Origin: Holtermannia corniformis
Taxonomy: Eukaryota > Basidiomycota > Tremellomycetes > Holtermanniales
Reading direction: 5' to 3'
Length of the DNA: 64,000 nucleotides
NCBI GenBank assembly: GCA_001599935.1
Contig: BCIJ01000029.1
Coordinates: 11,331 to 75,330 of the forward strand
Shown: positions 23,772 to 35,475 of the stretch, piece after piece
Numbering within the stretch: the stretch's first letter is position 1
Layout of the letters: each line of letters opens with the position of its first letter
Translations under genes and position numbers: made by a program
The notes under the pieces: model-generated
Databases searched by the model: none
Seen by the model: the letters and a program-made list of their open reading frames with translations, nothing else
Told to the model about the DNA's origin: nothing

Positions 23772-24330
23772 ATGAGCCTCTCTGTGGGAACACTGAACCT
23801 CAAGTTTATGCAGCGCGCGCAGCCTGCAGGTTCGGCCGCTGCTCAACTCCCGCGCGGCAAGGCCAAGAACGATGACGGCGCGCAGTGGGTTTTACCGGCT
23901 GCGTCGGGATCGCGGACGCAGAGCCGCAAGGGCAAGGAGAAGGCGAGGCAGGACGTCGAGTTTGATGCGTCGTATCTGCCTTTCATGGAGGAGGAGCAGG
24001 GCGGGCGGCGAGTCTTTGGCATCAAGGTGGGTTGCGTATTGTGCGTGCTCAAGTGTTTATGTGTAGGAGCCGGTGAAGCAAGCTGCGGACGATACTGGGG
24101 AGACAAGAGACGCTAGGCGAGACGACGCTGGGGTTGGCCGAAACGATACTGCGACGCAAGATGGCGCCAACGATCCCGACCCTGCCCCTACCGGCTTCCT
24201 GCGCCCCGCTGGGTTCGACCCTGCACCTGTGCCCAAGACGAAGCGGAAAAACAGCACCGACGTTATCCAAGGCGCACGAGGCAAGGTCAAAAAGGTCAAA
24301 AAGGTCAAGAGCGAGGAACGTAGCCGATGA
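23772..24330 (+). CDS. MPP6: MPP6-like nuclear exosome cofactor
   Basis: MPP6 binds the nuclear RNA exosome and helps recruit the Mtr4 helicase. Two exons (23772-24026, 24067-24330) joined across a 40-nt intron give 172 aa, close to the family size. The N-terminus carries the family signature TLNLKFMQRA. A second conserved patch is RRVFGIKEP, which spans the splice junction. The C-terminus is strongly basic with VKKVKKVKSEER, as expected for an RNA-associated protein. The stop lies 12 bp from the stop of ATP17 on the other strand, so the 3' UTRs must overlap. Confidence 0.75.
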
Positions 24331-24342
24331 GATGCATCACAA

Positions 24343-24806
24343 CTAGTGGTGGCCGTTCTTGTGGTGCTCTGCGACGTCAGCGTAACCCTCGACGGCGTAA
24401 GCAACCCACTCAAGTGCACTGCGCAGCGTTAGCTCTATCCACACCCACCCAGCGCACTCACTGTTGTAGTCGATCGTGTACCCAATGCCAAAGAGGATCA
24501 AGATGGTTGCGAGCAAAGGCGCGCTGCGACGTCAGCTCGCTCCCAGCCAACCATCCACTCACCCGCTAGCGTTCTTGCCTTCAAAGTAGCGACCGCGGAG
24601 ACCACCTGGCTGCTCGGCCGCTGGACGCGGGCCCTTTGGCAGCTTGGAGTAAAAGTCGATGACCTGCGCCGTGCGCGCGGATGTCGAGCCAGACGACTGC
24701 TTGTTAGTTGCGCCAGACTGGTTCAGCGACGTACCACCGCGTTGGGCGTGGCAATCTTGGGCGGGATGAGCCCAGCGAGCGAGCGGCGGATGGCAGACGG
24801 GTACAT
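24343..24806 (-). CDS. ATP17: Mitochondrial F1Fo-ATP synthase subunit f
   Basis: This is a small single-span subunit of the Fo stalk in the inner membrane. Five exons (24806-24735, 24696-24563, 24523-24462, 24418-24410, 24368-24343) give 100 aa, the family length. Motifs run in the expected order: IPPKIATPNAV, VIDFYSKLPKGPRP, RYFEGKNASGAPLL, a hydrophobic helix ILILFGIGYTIDY, and the C-terminal YNMHLKHHKNGHH. The fourth exon is only 9 nt (part of M-H-L-K) and is required to restore the HLKHHKN end. Introns are 38-43 nt. It is convergent with MPP6, 12 bp apart. Confidence 0.88.
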
Positions 24807-24943
24807 TGTGGTCGTCGATGCTACCCAAGACTGGCGAAGGAGACGGCTCGAGACGGGGTTCGGCGTTACAACGGTGTAACCCCCCCACCACCGTGCCTGG
24901 CAAAAGTCGGTATCGCGACCGATGTCTATGCTACACCAGCATC

Positions 24944-26119
24944 ATGTCACCGTCAGACTTTGGCAAGCGCGAGTCGGGCACTGCCCGTGTGCTCGGCTCG
25001 GGCGCTTCGGGTGAGTTCCGCGTTGTCGACGTTGCTCGCTAACTCTGCAGGCGTCGCCGAGCTCCTCGTCTTCCACCCGGTCGTACGTTATCTCCCAGTG
25101 ACCGCGCTGACTTTAGGACACGATCGCCAAGCGGCTCATGTCCAACAAGGACAAGTTTCGCGCGGCCGAGCTCAACACGATCATCTTTCGCAAGGCCGCC
25201 CAGGCGTCGCTCCCGCAGAAATTCATCTCGCTCTTCCCCGGTCTCGGCTATGCCGCCGGGTACAAGATTGCCCAGCGCGTCTACAAGTTTGGCGGCCAGC
25301 CCTACTTTCGCGATATGATCGACAAGAATGCCGGCGGCGCTTTCAACGAGACGTTTGGCGCCAAGAAGGGCAAGATGATCATGCACGCCGCGGCTGGTAG
25401 TCTGACCGGCATCGGCGAGGTCGTCCTCCTCCCCCTGGATGTGCTCAAGATCAAGATGCAGACCAACCCGGATGCCTTGCGAGGCCGCGGTCTGCTCAAG
25501 TTGATCTCGGACGAAGGCATGGGCTCGCTCTACCGCGGTTGGGGTTGGACCATGGCGAGGAACGCGCCGGGGTCGTTTGCAGTAGGTCCTGCCAGTCTGG
25601 CCGCGCTGACCCGCAGCTCTTTGGCGGTTCCGCCGTGGCCAAGGAGTACATCTTCAAGCTGCAAGATTACTCTTCCGCAACGTGGTCTCAAAGTGGGTTG
25701 AAAGTTGTCGGGGCTTGCTAACGCGCAGACTTTGTTGCGTCCATCGCCGGTGCTGTTGCCTCGATCACCGTTGCCGCCCCGCTTGATGTCGTCAAGGTGG
25801 GTTGCGCTTTCGTGATCGCGCTGACCGCAGACTCGCATCCAAAACGCCAACTTCAACTCGCAAACCGGTGGCGTCGAAATCATCCGCGACATGGTCAAGA
25901 AAGAGGGCATGTCGGCGTTCTTCAAGGGCTTGACGCCAAAGGTGTGTACGAAGCGCCGTCTCCATCTGTGGCATCGAAGGCGCTGACGCAGCACAGATCC
26001 TCGTCGTCGGCCCCAAGCTCGTCTTCTCTTACACCCTCGCTCAGTCGCTTATCCCCTTCTTTGGCAAGTACGGTGAGTAGGTGTGGGGATTTTGGGCTGC
26101 GCTCATGCCTACAGTGTAA
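24944..26119 (+). CDS. GGC1: Mitochondrial GTP/GDP carrier
   Basis: This inner-membrane carrier exchanges GTP and GDP and is linked to mitochondrial iron and nucleotide balance. Eight exons (24944-25010, 25051-25082, 25117-25581, 25617-25692, 25729-25796, 25831-25941, 25997-26072, 26115-26119) give 299 aa, the standard length of mitochondrial carriers. Signature PxD/E motifs of the three repeats are HPVDTIAKRLMS, LPLDVLKIKMQT and APLDVVKTRIQN. The N-terminal GTARVLGSGASGVAELLVF and the RLMSNKDK loop resemble Ggc1/Yhm1. The last exon is 5 nt and only completes Val and the stop (GKYV). Substrate assignment rests on resemblance to Ggc1. Confidence 0.9.
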
Positions 26120-26544
26120 TCGGTAGCAGGCATCGTTGGTTTGGGTTGTCGTAGATGTAGATTGGGATGGACGCACTGCTCTTGCGAAGAAATCGGGCGA
26201 CGTCTTGGGAATCTCGTTGGATCTGCAAGGCGTCGTCTCCCTGTACGCCGAAATCTATTCGAGCGTAGGCGATACTCGCAGTCCAGCTAAAGATCCAGGC
26301 ATCAAGGACTGAAGACGGGCCTGAGCAGGTTTGAGCCGAGCGCCGCCGTCCAAGACGCAAGTACTACTCCAGAACACTCCAAGCCTGAGTCCTCAAGACG
26401 TCTGTGGGAGGCTTTTCCGGACTCTCGATGGGCATGTTGAACGACGTGTGTATAGCCGCCTTTTGAGCGCGATGGAAACGTCTTCACGTACGCAAAAAAT
26501 CGATAGAGTGAAGGATAATGATAGGGGTAGAAGTAGAGTTTGAG

Positions 26545-28569
26545 ATGGCCTGTGCGGGAGAATCTGCGTCAGTGTCTGGCGGCCAAGGGCGCGGTGCTAC
26601 ATTGTGAACAGCTACAAGCAACGGCAGCTCGCTCCAGGCGAGCTCTTCCGATTCGGTGGGTGGCAACGCACCGAGACTTCGACCAGGCTGCGATGCAGGT
26701 AAGCATCTACCTCGAATCTACCCGCTGAAACGGCTAGGATCTATCCGAACAGACGGCTGAAGCAAGTGTGAGAGCTGCAAAGACGGCCAAGGCGGTACAA
26801 GCCGTCCTCGCCAAACTCGACGAAGATGACGTCCGTGGGTTTTTAGATTGTGGGTTTACACTTGACCGAACCGAGGGGCTAACTATCGCACCAGCCTGGC
26901 GTGAGGGAAAGCCCAAGACTGGGGTCCAAAAGGGTACAAGTGACCCAAAGGTGAGCTGACGCCCACTGAGTGATCTGACGGTGCAGACGTCGGTGACAAA
27001 GTCGGTGCGCACTGCAGAGCCAGCATGTGACGGGACGCTGAACATGTAGCCCTCCATCGACTGCGGTGATATCGCCGAGATCTATCTCGGTATCCATCCT
27101 CAGCCTCGCGAGCTCCGCCCGGATGAGATCTTCGAGTTGTCCAGGTCGGTCGGCGCAATCGACTGTAGTGACTAACACGGGTCAGTGCGATCGGCCGGTG
27201 GACATACCGTCGGCGCTGGGAAGCGCAAGAGGCTGCTAAAGAGCTACGCCGGCGGCGCACAGCCCTGAAGAACCCGATACCTGGCTACTCGCCGTTCCTA
27301 CAATTGCCTGAGGATGTCTTTGCGCTTATCCTAGACGAGCTCGTGGCGTTCGGGCAGCGACCGCACGGCGACAGCTGGAGAGAGTTTTCCTACCTGCAGA
27401 ACCTGTTTGACCTGGCTGCCGTCTGTCGAGAGCTCCGTGCACGCATCATCAGCCGGAGCGAAGACTGGTGGCAAGCCATCGCTACGAAACACGGCGAAGG
27501 GCGCCCATGCCCCCCACTCAAGACCGTCCCTCGAGTTAGCCACCGCCAGGATACTGTCGACGAAGCCTATAGTGGTACCTGGCGCGACATTGTCCTCAGT
27601 ATGGCAAGCCATCAGATCACGTACAAGTACTGGGGTCGGAAAGAACAAGTCATCCCGCTGGACTCGCAACTTCCCGAGTTGGAGTGGCTTGAACGTCTGA
27701 TCCCGACCTTGCCCAATCCGACAGCCACCAAGAAGAAGCTTGGTACGTGTTGGATTCAAGCTAGCCTAGCTGAATGTCAGCTCAGATCGAACATCCCTTT
27801 CGGCACCGTGTTCTGTCCGAAGCAGAGACGCTAGCTTATCGCGTGAGACAAACCTTTGCAAGTTCAACTCACTCATATGCAGATCCCCCTCAACTTTGAT
27901 GGCATCCTAAACTCCGATGAAAGCTCACCCGGTACGCTCTTCACCCGACCCGCCATCCGCCACCTCGACATATCCCTCATCCTAAACTCTGACTGGACGA
28001 GTGACGTTCGTAACCTGTGCCAGGAACTGGGTATCGACTATAGCTGGCTCATCACCAAGACGAACATGCCGTCCGTCGAGTCATTACTCGAGACTATTCT
28101 GTCGCCTACGCTAAAGGTCGACAACCCTGCGGGAATCACCATTCTCGATGTCACGCGGGTGATCGATCAGTGGTGAGTGACTCTCGCACGGAGGGCACAG
28201 CTTACCGGGGTAGGCTCAACTTGGACGCCCGCGACAGCTGCCCGTACGTTCGATGGGCTCTTCGCTGCGTTCGGAAGGCCGTAGACTGCAAGCATCGCGA
28301 AATCGGCAAGTTTCTGGACCGCTCATGGGTCTCTTTCGACTTGTTGGTGTAGGAACGCCGCGGCCGTCATACTGACTCGCTACAGGAACGTGCGCTATGA
28401 CGACACCAAGCTCAGCAAAGAGATGCACTGGCGCACCGTCTTTGTCAACGGCGGGCACCTTTTTGTCAAAGTCAAATTCGATACCTGGTTTCTCCCCGTC
28501 CAGATCGGGCTCCTGCCAAAGAAGGGTGGCTACGAGTTTTCTGATTCAGAGGATGAGTTGTGGTTCTAG
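26545..28569 (+). CDS. Cassette gene A1: F-box protein with N-terminal module
   Basis: This F-box protein is probably an SCF ubiquitin-ligase substrate adaptor. The 5' exons are tentative. The clear part is a module with VLAKLDEDDVRGFL and DIAEIYLGIHPQPREL, then exon 27186-27742 with the F-box (LQLPEDVFALILDEL ... LFDLAAVCRELRAR), then exons 27781-27842, 27883-28172, 28214-28342 and 28386-28569. The last four match A3 in position and phase (IPLNF, PGTLFTRPAI, VDNPAGITILDV, FVNGGHLFVK). The C-terminal half probably binds the target, though no named repeat is visible. ATG 26545 is homologous to the A2 start, but an in-frame stop follows within 60 nt, so an early intron or a later start is needed. 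It opens the first A-B-C cassette. Confidence 0.65.
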
Positions 28570-28895
28570 CGTGTACGTGTCATGGATTGCTACCCTGCGT
28601 CTGTTGCGGAGTGTGGGTTGGGATAGGTCCACAGTGGTGCCAATTACAATGACCCGAGTCCAACTGCGCGGTTATCAGGGTGACACCGGTGTCGTGACGT
28701 GGTTTGCGCTGGCCCGCGCTTAGCTTGCTTTGACCCTGATCCGACCAGAACTGGCGTGTCGAGAAAACGAGGCCCCGCGCCTGCAGGATGTGGCTGGACC
28801 AGCAGGAAACGCGCCGCAGTGTATCACGTACTTCTCAAAACCGACGCCAAAAACCAACTTCGTATATTCGTGACTGGTTCATGTCACATGAAAGA

Positions 28896-28989
28896 GGCAG
28901 TTTGTCGTAGTGGTCTATCGAGACAGCCTTGAACTATATCATATGAGCTGTTGCCTTCTGGCTCGCAGGTTCGAATCCTGCAACTGTCG
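28896..28989 (+). tRNA. tRNA-Ser (UGA) with 12-nt intron
   Basis: All arms fold. The acceptor is GGCAGTT/AACTGTC with one G-U pair, the D-stem is TCG/CGA, the anticodon stem is ACAGC/GCTGT, and the T-arm is GCAGG-TTCGAAT-CCTGC. The discriminator is G. The anticodon TGA is at 28930-28932. A 12-nt intron (28934-28945) follows the purine 3' of the anticodon, the canonical place. The long variable arm (GCC-TTCT-GGC) is typical of serine tRNAs. A T-rich tract immediately downstream (TTTTTATTTTT) is the Pol III terminator. It lies between cassette genes A1 and B1. Confidence 0.92.
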
Positions 28990-31475
28990 TTTTTATTTTT
29001 CGACTTTTTGTTGCCCTTTTGCAGAGCCTTTATTTTGTCTGCTGGCCTCTTCGTCACATAGGGTCGTCAGCTTCACTCTTGTATTGACATTGCCCGAAAT
29101 TCAATTCCCCCTGCACCACTTTACTCCTCCATCATATACCCACACGCGCCCGTGAAGCGCGGAGACGCCCCATCGTTGTCGGCAAGTGCCACAAAGATAT
29201 TGATTAATTTGCTTCCGCTTTCGACGCCATCATCAAGTCGTGAGAAACATCTGCGCGCAAGAGGAGTGAGTCTCGCAGGAGTAGACATGCCGCTTCTACA
29301 TTCCGCAGTATATGTGGATGGAAGCCTTCCAACGCATCAGCAGACCTCTGCGTTGGACAACCTGGGCAGGGTCACACCGACGCAGCGCACAACTGCCTTG
29401 CAAGCTTTTGCATAAGTACTCACCGAGGTCGATGCTATTCGTCTCCTAGTACACAGTGATTGAATCTGACGCTTATCTCGACCTGGTGCGTAACGTGTTG
29501 GATTCAGTCTCCCGCCCGGCTGAGGTTGGTTCATAGGGCCTCCTGCGTAAACTCTTTCTTCCCTCGCACCCCCCCCCCCCCGACGTGTGCACGCGTCTTG
29601 AAGGTCGCAGGCAACGTGCGAGCTGGCGGATATGACTCGCCGGTACGCAACCAGTGACAGCAAACACTGTCTAGTTTCGCGCCGTCATCTGCCAGATCCT
29701 GCACTGATTTCACTCGCTTACATCGATCAACCAGAGGACGTCAGACAAGGCTCGATCAACGACTGTGCGATCGGCGAGTCATACCTGGATTCGCAAGCTC
29801 GTATTTCTCTGGGTGCCTTCATTGTCGAAGTCGTCTTTCGCTAATCCAGGTGTAACTTCATCCGCTCATTCGGCCTGCTGACCGCACAGCATATCGAATT
29901 GAAAGTTGGCCCTGAGTCGTGAACTGACGACGCGCTGACACATATGGCGTCAGTGACGACTCCCGGACTTACGAGGAATAAGATATGTGCGTTCCGCGAC
30001 TGATCGAGGGGTTCTTTGACCAGTCACCTTGAATGATGGCCGCAGGAGGGCTCTTAGACGTGCTCACGGTGCCTATCCAGGATCACTTGTTGTCCAAACG
30101 CACTTGTGCACATTGAACAATCGTGTACCGGCGTAGAGAGCTTAGACTAATCAGCCCCGATGAAGCTCACGAGCGACGTGCTTGCGAGTAGGGTCGGACT
30201 GAATGTCTTCGCGGAGCACACTGTCACACCCATTCTCCGACTGGTCCTATTGGTGATACGGTGGTAAAAAGAAGGTGAGCTTTGTGGGTACTGTGAACGT
30301 TGCTAAAGGGCAGCAGTATATCTCTTAAGCTCGGAACCTAGTGCGAATGGGACGTTGTTAGAGTGAGTGGGCTTTTTTCGCCACGGATTTCGCTCAAGCG
30401 CAATTATCGTTGATGCCGCAGCTACATTCCTGGAGGCATGCTGGCGTCTGACCCAGCAAATCGGACATCGACTGAGGATGGAACGTGACGACCACGCGTG
30501 CCAAGCCATACCATCGCTGAAGCGTCTTAGCGCCACACCACCAGAGATACAATGGGCTTGCAGCGGCACAAAAGCAAGAAAATAACAACCGTATCCTGTA
30601 GCTCTTCGGCGCTGCTAGCCAGGGTATGGGTACCGGTGTGGCGTCAGCGCGGCCCTGCTGGCGTGCTCGGTTGGTCAACCGACCGCAACAGGCTCGGCAA
30701 CCACTGGCCGAAGAGCTTGGCTTCTATCGTCATCCAAACAGGTCGTCTCGCTCCACGTCGACAGTGACAACGAGCACGAGGTTCCGACTGCCAATTGGCG
30801 CACAATACGACCGCCAAATCGAGCGTCTTCACCTAACTCCACGTTTGGACGATCGCGCGTCGAAAGACCATCGTAGCAGCATATCCATTCAAGCAGCACA
30901 GGCAGGACATGGATAGCTCGCCGAAGCGAGGTTGAACACCATGGTCCCACCACTCAAGCCGACCCGACGGCTGATGACTCCTTCTGCAGGAACCGGGTAA
31001 CAACAGGGTGGAAACCGACTAAACCACGGCTCTCAAGCCGACTGCACAATCGCTCACCTATGAGACGCACTGGGCGATGCACGGGAACCATCGCGCCATG
31101 CATAGTCCGAGCGTAGCTGTGAAACCGCGTGCGCAAGTCCCTCGGCGCGGATCCCTCGGCGCGGCGACTTCTCGCTCAGGGACGGTCGTGCGCTGCTACG
31201 CACGACCCGCGTCTCGGTTCACGCGCCCTCCGCCCTCCTCCAGGGCGGCGCGCGGCCCCTTTTCAACGCGCACGGGATCATTGCCGTCTGCTGAACACAC
31301 CAGCGACAACCTCCCCACACGAGCAACGCCGACATCTCGTTGGCGCCGACACGCTCGATAGACTACCCGGAAGCCGCTGGCGGTTCCAGCCTCGTGGACC
31401 GTCACCACCTTCGTCACTCTACCTTCCGAGGTCGAATTGACACTACTACGATCCGTACACTCTCTCGCCGCAACA
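28990..31475. other. Long intergenic stretch, no gene supported
   Basis: Apart from the Pol III terminator at its left end and the B1 5' flank at its right end, only short ORFs on both strands are seen. None carries splice-supported exons or a known motif. A run of twelve C (near 29568) and scattered weak splice-like sites suggest decayed sequence. The 400 bp before 31476 are pyrimidine-rich and probably hold the B1 promoter and 5' UTR. Confidence 0.4.
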
Positions 31476-34400
31476 ATGAACAGCGCCCAGGTCGAGATGG
31501 ACACTGAGCTGTATCACGATCACGAGTGGGGGTCGGACGACAAGGAGACGCTCGACGAGATGGGACAGAAGATCTTCACCGATCAATCTGAAAGGATGGC
31601 GCGCAAGATCGACCATGCGCTCGCCATTGTCAGCCGCGAAGACGACGTCGCGTCGGACCGTCTCAACAAGGACTTCCAAGATTGGGTTGACGGGGTCAGG
31701 CAAAGGCAGCATGAAGCGCCGTGCAAAGATGGCGAGCTCGATGTCGTGAGTCGGTCGGCTTCAATCCCGGGCGATGCATGGCTGATACACTCCAGATCCT
31801 GCCTGCCGCTCGAGATCTCCTTCACTTGTCCATCAACCCGTTGAGCACGAGCGCGCTCCATTTCCCAGACCGGTCCTTTGTGCTAGCGGGCAGGGTCATC
31901 GAGCCTGTCGAACACGGCGACGAGCCGATTGTCCTGCCCTATGACGATGACGACCGGTTGTCGATCTACGGAGCAGTAGTCCCACTCGAGCCGAACGAGG
32001 AACAAGGCGAGATATGGACCCTGTATCTGCGTCAACAAACGTACGACGGTGATGAGCAGATCCGGTTACTCGAGGAGATTGTGCGTGAGTACGGCATGAT
32101 CAAGAAGGGTGAGTTGCATGAATGCCTCGTGCGATCCCACCTGACACTTGCAGACCGCCAGCCGTGGGCGGCAATGATGCTTGAAGCGATCCAAGAGGCC
32201 CGTGAGACTCGTCGAGACAAGCTTTACCTCTCGTACTTTGGGATCACGGTCGGAGGAACACCGTTCGACCGGATCACTGCCGATCTCTCCAACAACCCCT
32301 ACTCTCACTTTGCTTCCTTCGTTACCACCGCTCAAACCGTCCGTGCATCACATCAGCTTCCTCCTGGTCAGTGGGAGGTCTTCCACTTTCGCCATACTGT
32401 ACCCTCGACCGTGCTTGATGCGCGCAAACGCGCAGATCTTCAAGCTGCAGAGCGTGCCGCCATTGGCGCGATCCGCGAGCTCTCTTTGAATTCTGCCCCC
32501 GGCGGATTTCATCACATCCCCCTCCTTCCCGAATACCTTCTCCCGAGTCTTCACCCTCTGTTGGCGGCGCCAGCCGACCCTGCCACTGAGCAACCTTCGC
32601 CCGAACTGCTTGAACACCTCGAGAAGCACTGGCAAGATCAGCGCCGAGTCTGGCAGGCGATACCTGGTAGCGGACCGGACATCACCGATGCTGCGTTCGA
32701 CGACGCCAAGGCACTTTCGCAAAGTCTGCGCCGCGTCGCCGGTGGACACTACACCCTCAGTGTGTTGATCGGCAAGGACATAACGCGCGAGGCACACCAA
32801 GCCACTGACGGCGACAATGCCTTCTACGGCACGCTCGTCGGCCCTGGCCCAGCTCTCACCCTCCGCCTTCGTCGGATGGCAATGGGGGTTGGCATCAAGC
32901 GAGATACGTCCGGAAGCGTAATCTTCAACGATGAGGTAGACGCAGGAGACGATCGATGGGTGCGGCTCGTCGGCGCCTTTGCCGACTTCTGGTGCTTAAC
33001 CCTCGTGCACCTACTCGTGTGGCTAGCACTACTATTCCTCATGCGCTACCTCCGAGTGATTCGGCCACTCTTGATTCGTGTACAATCAGCCAAGGTAAGC
33101 ACTCGGTCGATTGTAGCTTTCCCTACTGACACTGTGGCAGATCAGCAACCTTTTCATCTCAGACGCCTTGAAAGACGTCGTCAAGGAGGATCGAGATGCG
33201 CAGGCGTACATTGAGCGATTCTGGACGTGTCAGCCAACCCACGAACACGCGCTTCAGGCGTGCGTGGATCCTGAGTGGCTGCTGAAGAATTGGGAAAAGC
33301 TCGTCCCACCCGACTGGGTCCTTTGCATCGGCCAATTGGCGATCTGCAGAACCGGTCCGTGCGACTCTTGGGATTGGGCTATTTGTGTGTTCATGGTATG
33401 TGCGCTGTGACTTGCATCGTCCAGCATCGCTGATCGATCGACAGAGCCACGACGGCCGTGTAAAGTACGATCCGGAACTGGCGGAGGAGCTGTGCGAGCT
33501 TGGGATCGTCGCTCAAGCCATCGCCGTACTCGCCGAGGAGGTAATCTACCAGCACACCGTTATCGACCCGCCGCCCGCACCAGCGCAAGGCCAATCCTCG
33601 AACGAGAGTCTGAGGCCGTGGCTCGAGCGAGTCCTCCTCGCCATCCGCGCCACTGAAGCGCACGGCTCTTTGTCCGAAGATCTCTTGCTGGCGCAACGTA
33701 AAGTCGCGGTGAAGCAATGCTGGCTAGGTCATCACAGACAAGAAGGTGCGCATACCTCAGCGGCACGGACCGAATCTGCGGAAGGAGAAGATGCCAAGGA
33801 GGCCGTAGAGGATCTTCTCGGGGTTGATGAGGTCCGTATGGTCTGGAGTAGTCGGAGTAACGCTTACGAACAAAACCAGGGCGATCCTAGTGTGACACGA
33901 CGTGTTCCACGCCAGGTGGACCCGAACCGTCACCCGCAAGCTATGGGCCCGAAGAGAAGTCAAGTGCGCAGGAAGCAATTTGACGACTACCAAGCTGTCG
34001 CGCGAGATCTCGATCAGCGCGGTTTCACTTTCGCCGCCTTTGCGTATCGCTACCCGCCCCGGCCAAAGCTCTTGCGCGAACACCAAGTGCGCAATTGGTT
34101 CATGAGCAGGAAGGAGGGCACGGACCTAGTGATAAGCGCGGCGTTGATGGACGCCAACGCTCGGGACCTCCAGACCTTGACCCCGGAAGAGGGTCAGCGG
34201 CGTTTTCAGCTACACTTCGGGCGCAAAACAAAGCCAGACCGCTTGCTTTTCTACTCGACCATCGACCTCTTCAAGGCGCTCAAGGACTTGGTTGCACACC
34301 CCAGCACGTTCAACCTCAAGAGCGGCCTGTACCGCCGGCTGCACTGTCAAAGGTGTAACACCTACGCGCTCTGCACACAGAACGGTTCGCACATCTGCGG

Positions 34401-35403
34401 CACCAGTGAGATCAAAAAGAAGCAGAAGTCCCAAAAGAGCGGCATCCTTACCAAGACCTTTCATTACCCGATGGAACTCCTACTGGATCCACTCGTGGGA
34501 CTGCAGGCTTGGCGTGACCGGGAGCTCGATAAGCTCATTGGTGAAGCTCGCGCAGAGTCGGCGGCGGCGGCGGCCGCCACGAGCAAAGACGAGCAGCAGA
34601 GGACATCGACAGGGTCAGGCTCTGGTAGTTCGTCCGCTGCATCTCGCGACTCAGGGCAATCCTCAACGACGCGCTCAGTGAAAGACGAAGACACCGATGA
34701 CGACATGAGGGGAGAGAGTGACGACGAGTCGACTGCTTCGGGCAACGACGTCTCGCTCGACCTCGAGGGACTGCGCGCACAGGTCGTCGCCAAGGAGCAA
34801 GCCGAGCTTCAGCGCGTCGGTTTGGTCAATTGCGGCGCAGAGAATCAGCCAGCGCTAGCCAAGTACTACATTGACCGGACGCGACTTATCCACCCCTGGC
34901 TCGGCCGCGACGTCCGAGTTCCACCCTACCTCTTCAAGCGCGCCGATGTCGTCGATCACGACTTCATGCTTTGCCAAATCGTCCATCACAATCTCGGCCG
35001 TCGCAAGCCCACGATGCGCGCTGACCTCGGCAAGGCTATCGACGATAGAGAGCTTTGGGACCACTCCACTGTCACGGGAGTGGAGGAGGCGCTGGGCCGC
35101 TCCACGCCCATCTGTTACCTCGTCTGCGGAGAGGACAGATGTTCGTGGCAAGGCATCGGCTCCGCCCGCGGCGACATCTATCATCGGTGCTCAGAAGCAG
35201 GCGGCAAGCGCCTCGCCAAAGCCGACCTGTCGAGTCAAGCGACCTCATTCGAGCAACTACCAGTTGCGTGGCAGCAGCGCATATTCATCTCTGCCTTGCG
35301 CGGTAAGTTTGCGCCAAAGTACATGGCCATGCTCGCTTGGCGTGTGGACGCGTCCACTTCGGCGTTGCCAGCGTCGGGCAGTAGTGCAGAGCTGCCGGCG
35401 TGA
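31476..35403 (+). CDS. Cassette gene B1: GIY-YIG-like membrane-associated protein
   Basis: Five exons (31476-31745, 31796-32108, 32154-33094, 33141-33395, 33445-35403) give 1245 aa without interruption. The acidic N-terminus is followed by a region resembling a GIY-YIG nuclease: Tyr219 and Tyr222 in LYLSYFGIT, Arg234 in TPFDRI, Glu294 in QAAERAAIG and Asn307 in LSLNSAPGG. These are the order and spacing of the family's Y, Y/G, R, E and N residues. A hydrophobic helix near 476-495 (LTLVHLLVWLALLFL) looks membrane-spanning. Downstream are CQRCNTYALCTQNGSHIC near 894, a possible zinc knuckle, then a Ser/Asp-rich linker, and a second Cys/His cluster (CGEDRCSW, YHRC) near the C-terminus. The homology call is inference. 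Splice sites and domains are conserved in B2. It is convergent with C1, 72 bp apart. Confidence 0.7.
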
Positions 35404-35475
35404 GGGACACGATTGTACCGTAGTGGACCGAAGCCATGTACGAGTTCATGCGTGGCATGTTACAATCATATGAAT

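Noticed and set aside
24190..24225. GGGTTCGACCC block resembling a tRNA T-arm
   Set aside because: It lies inside the MPP6 coding exon and no acceptor or anticodon stem can be formed around it.
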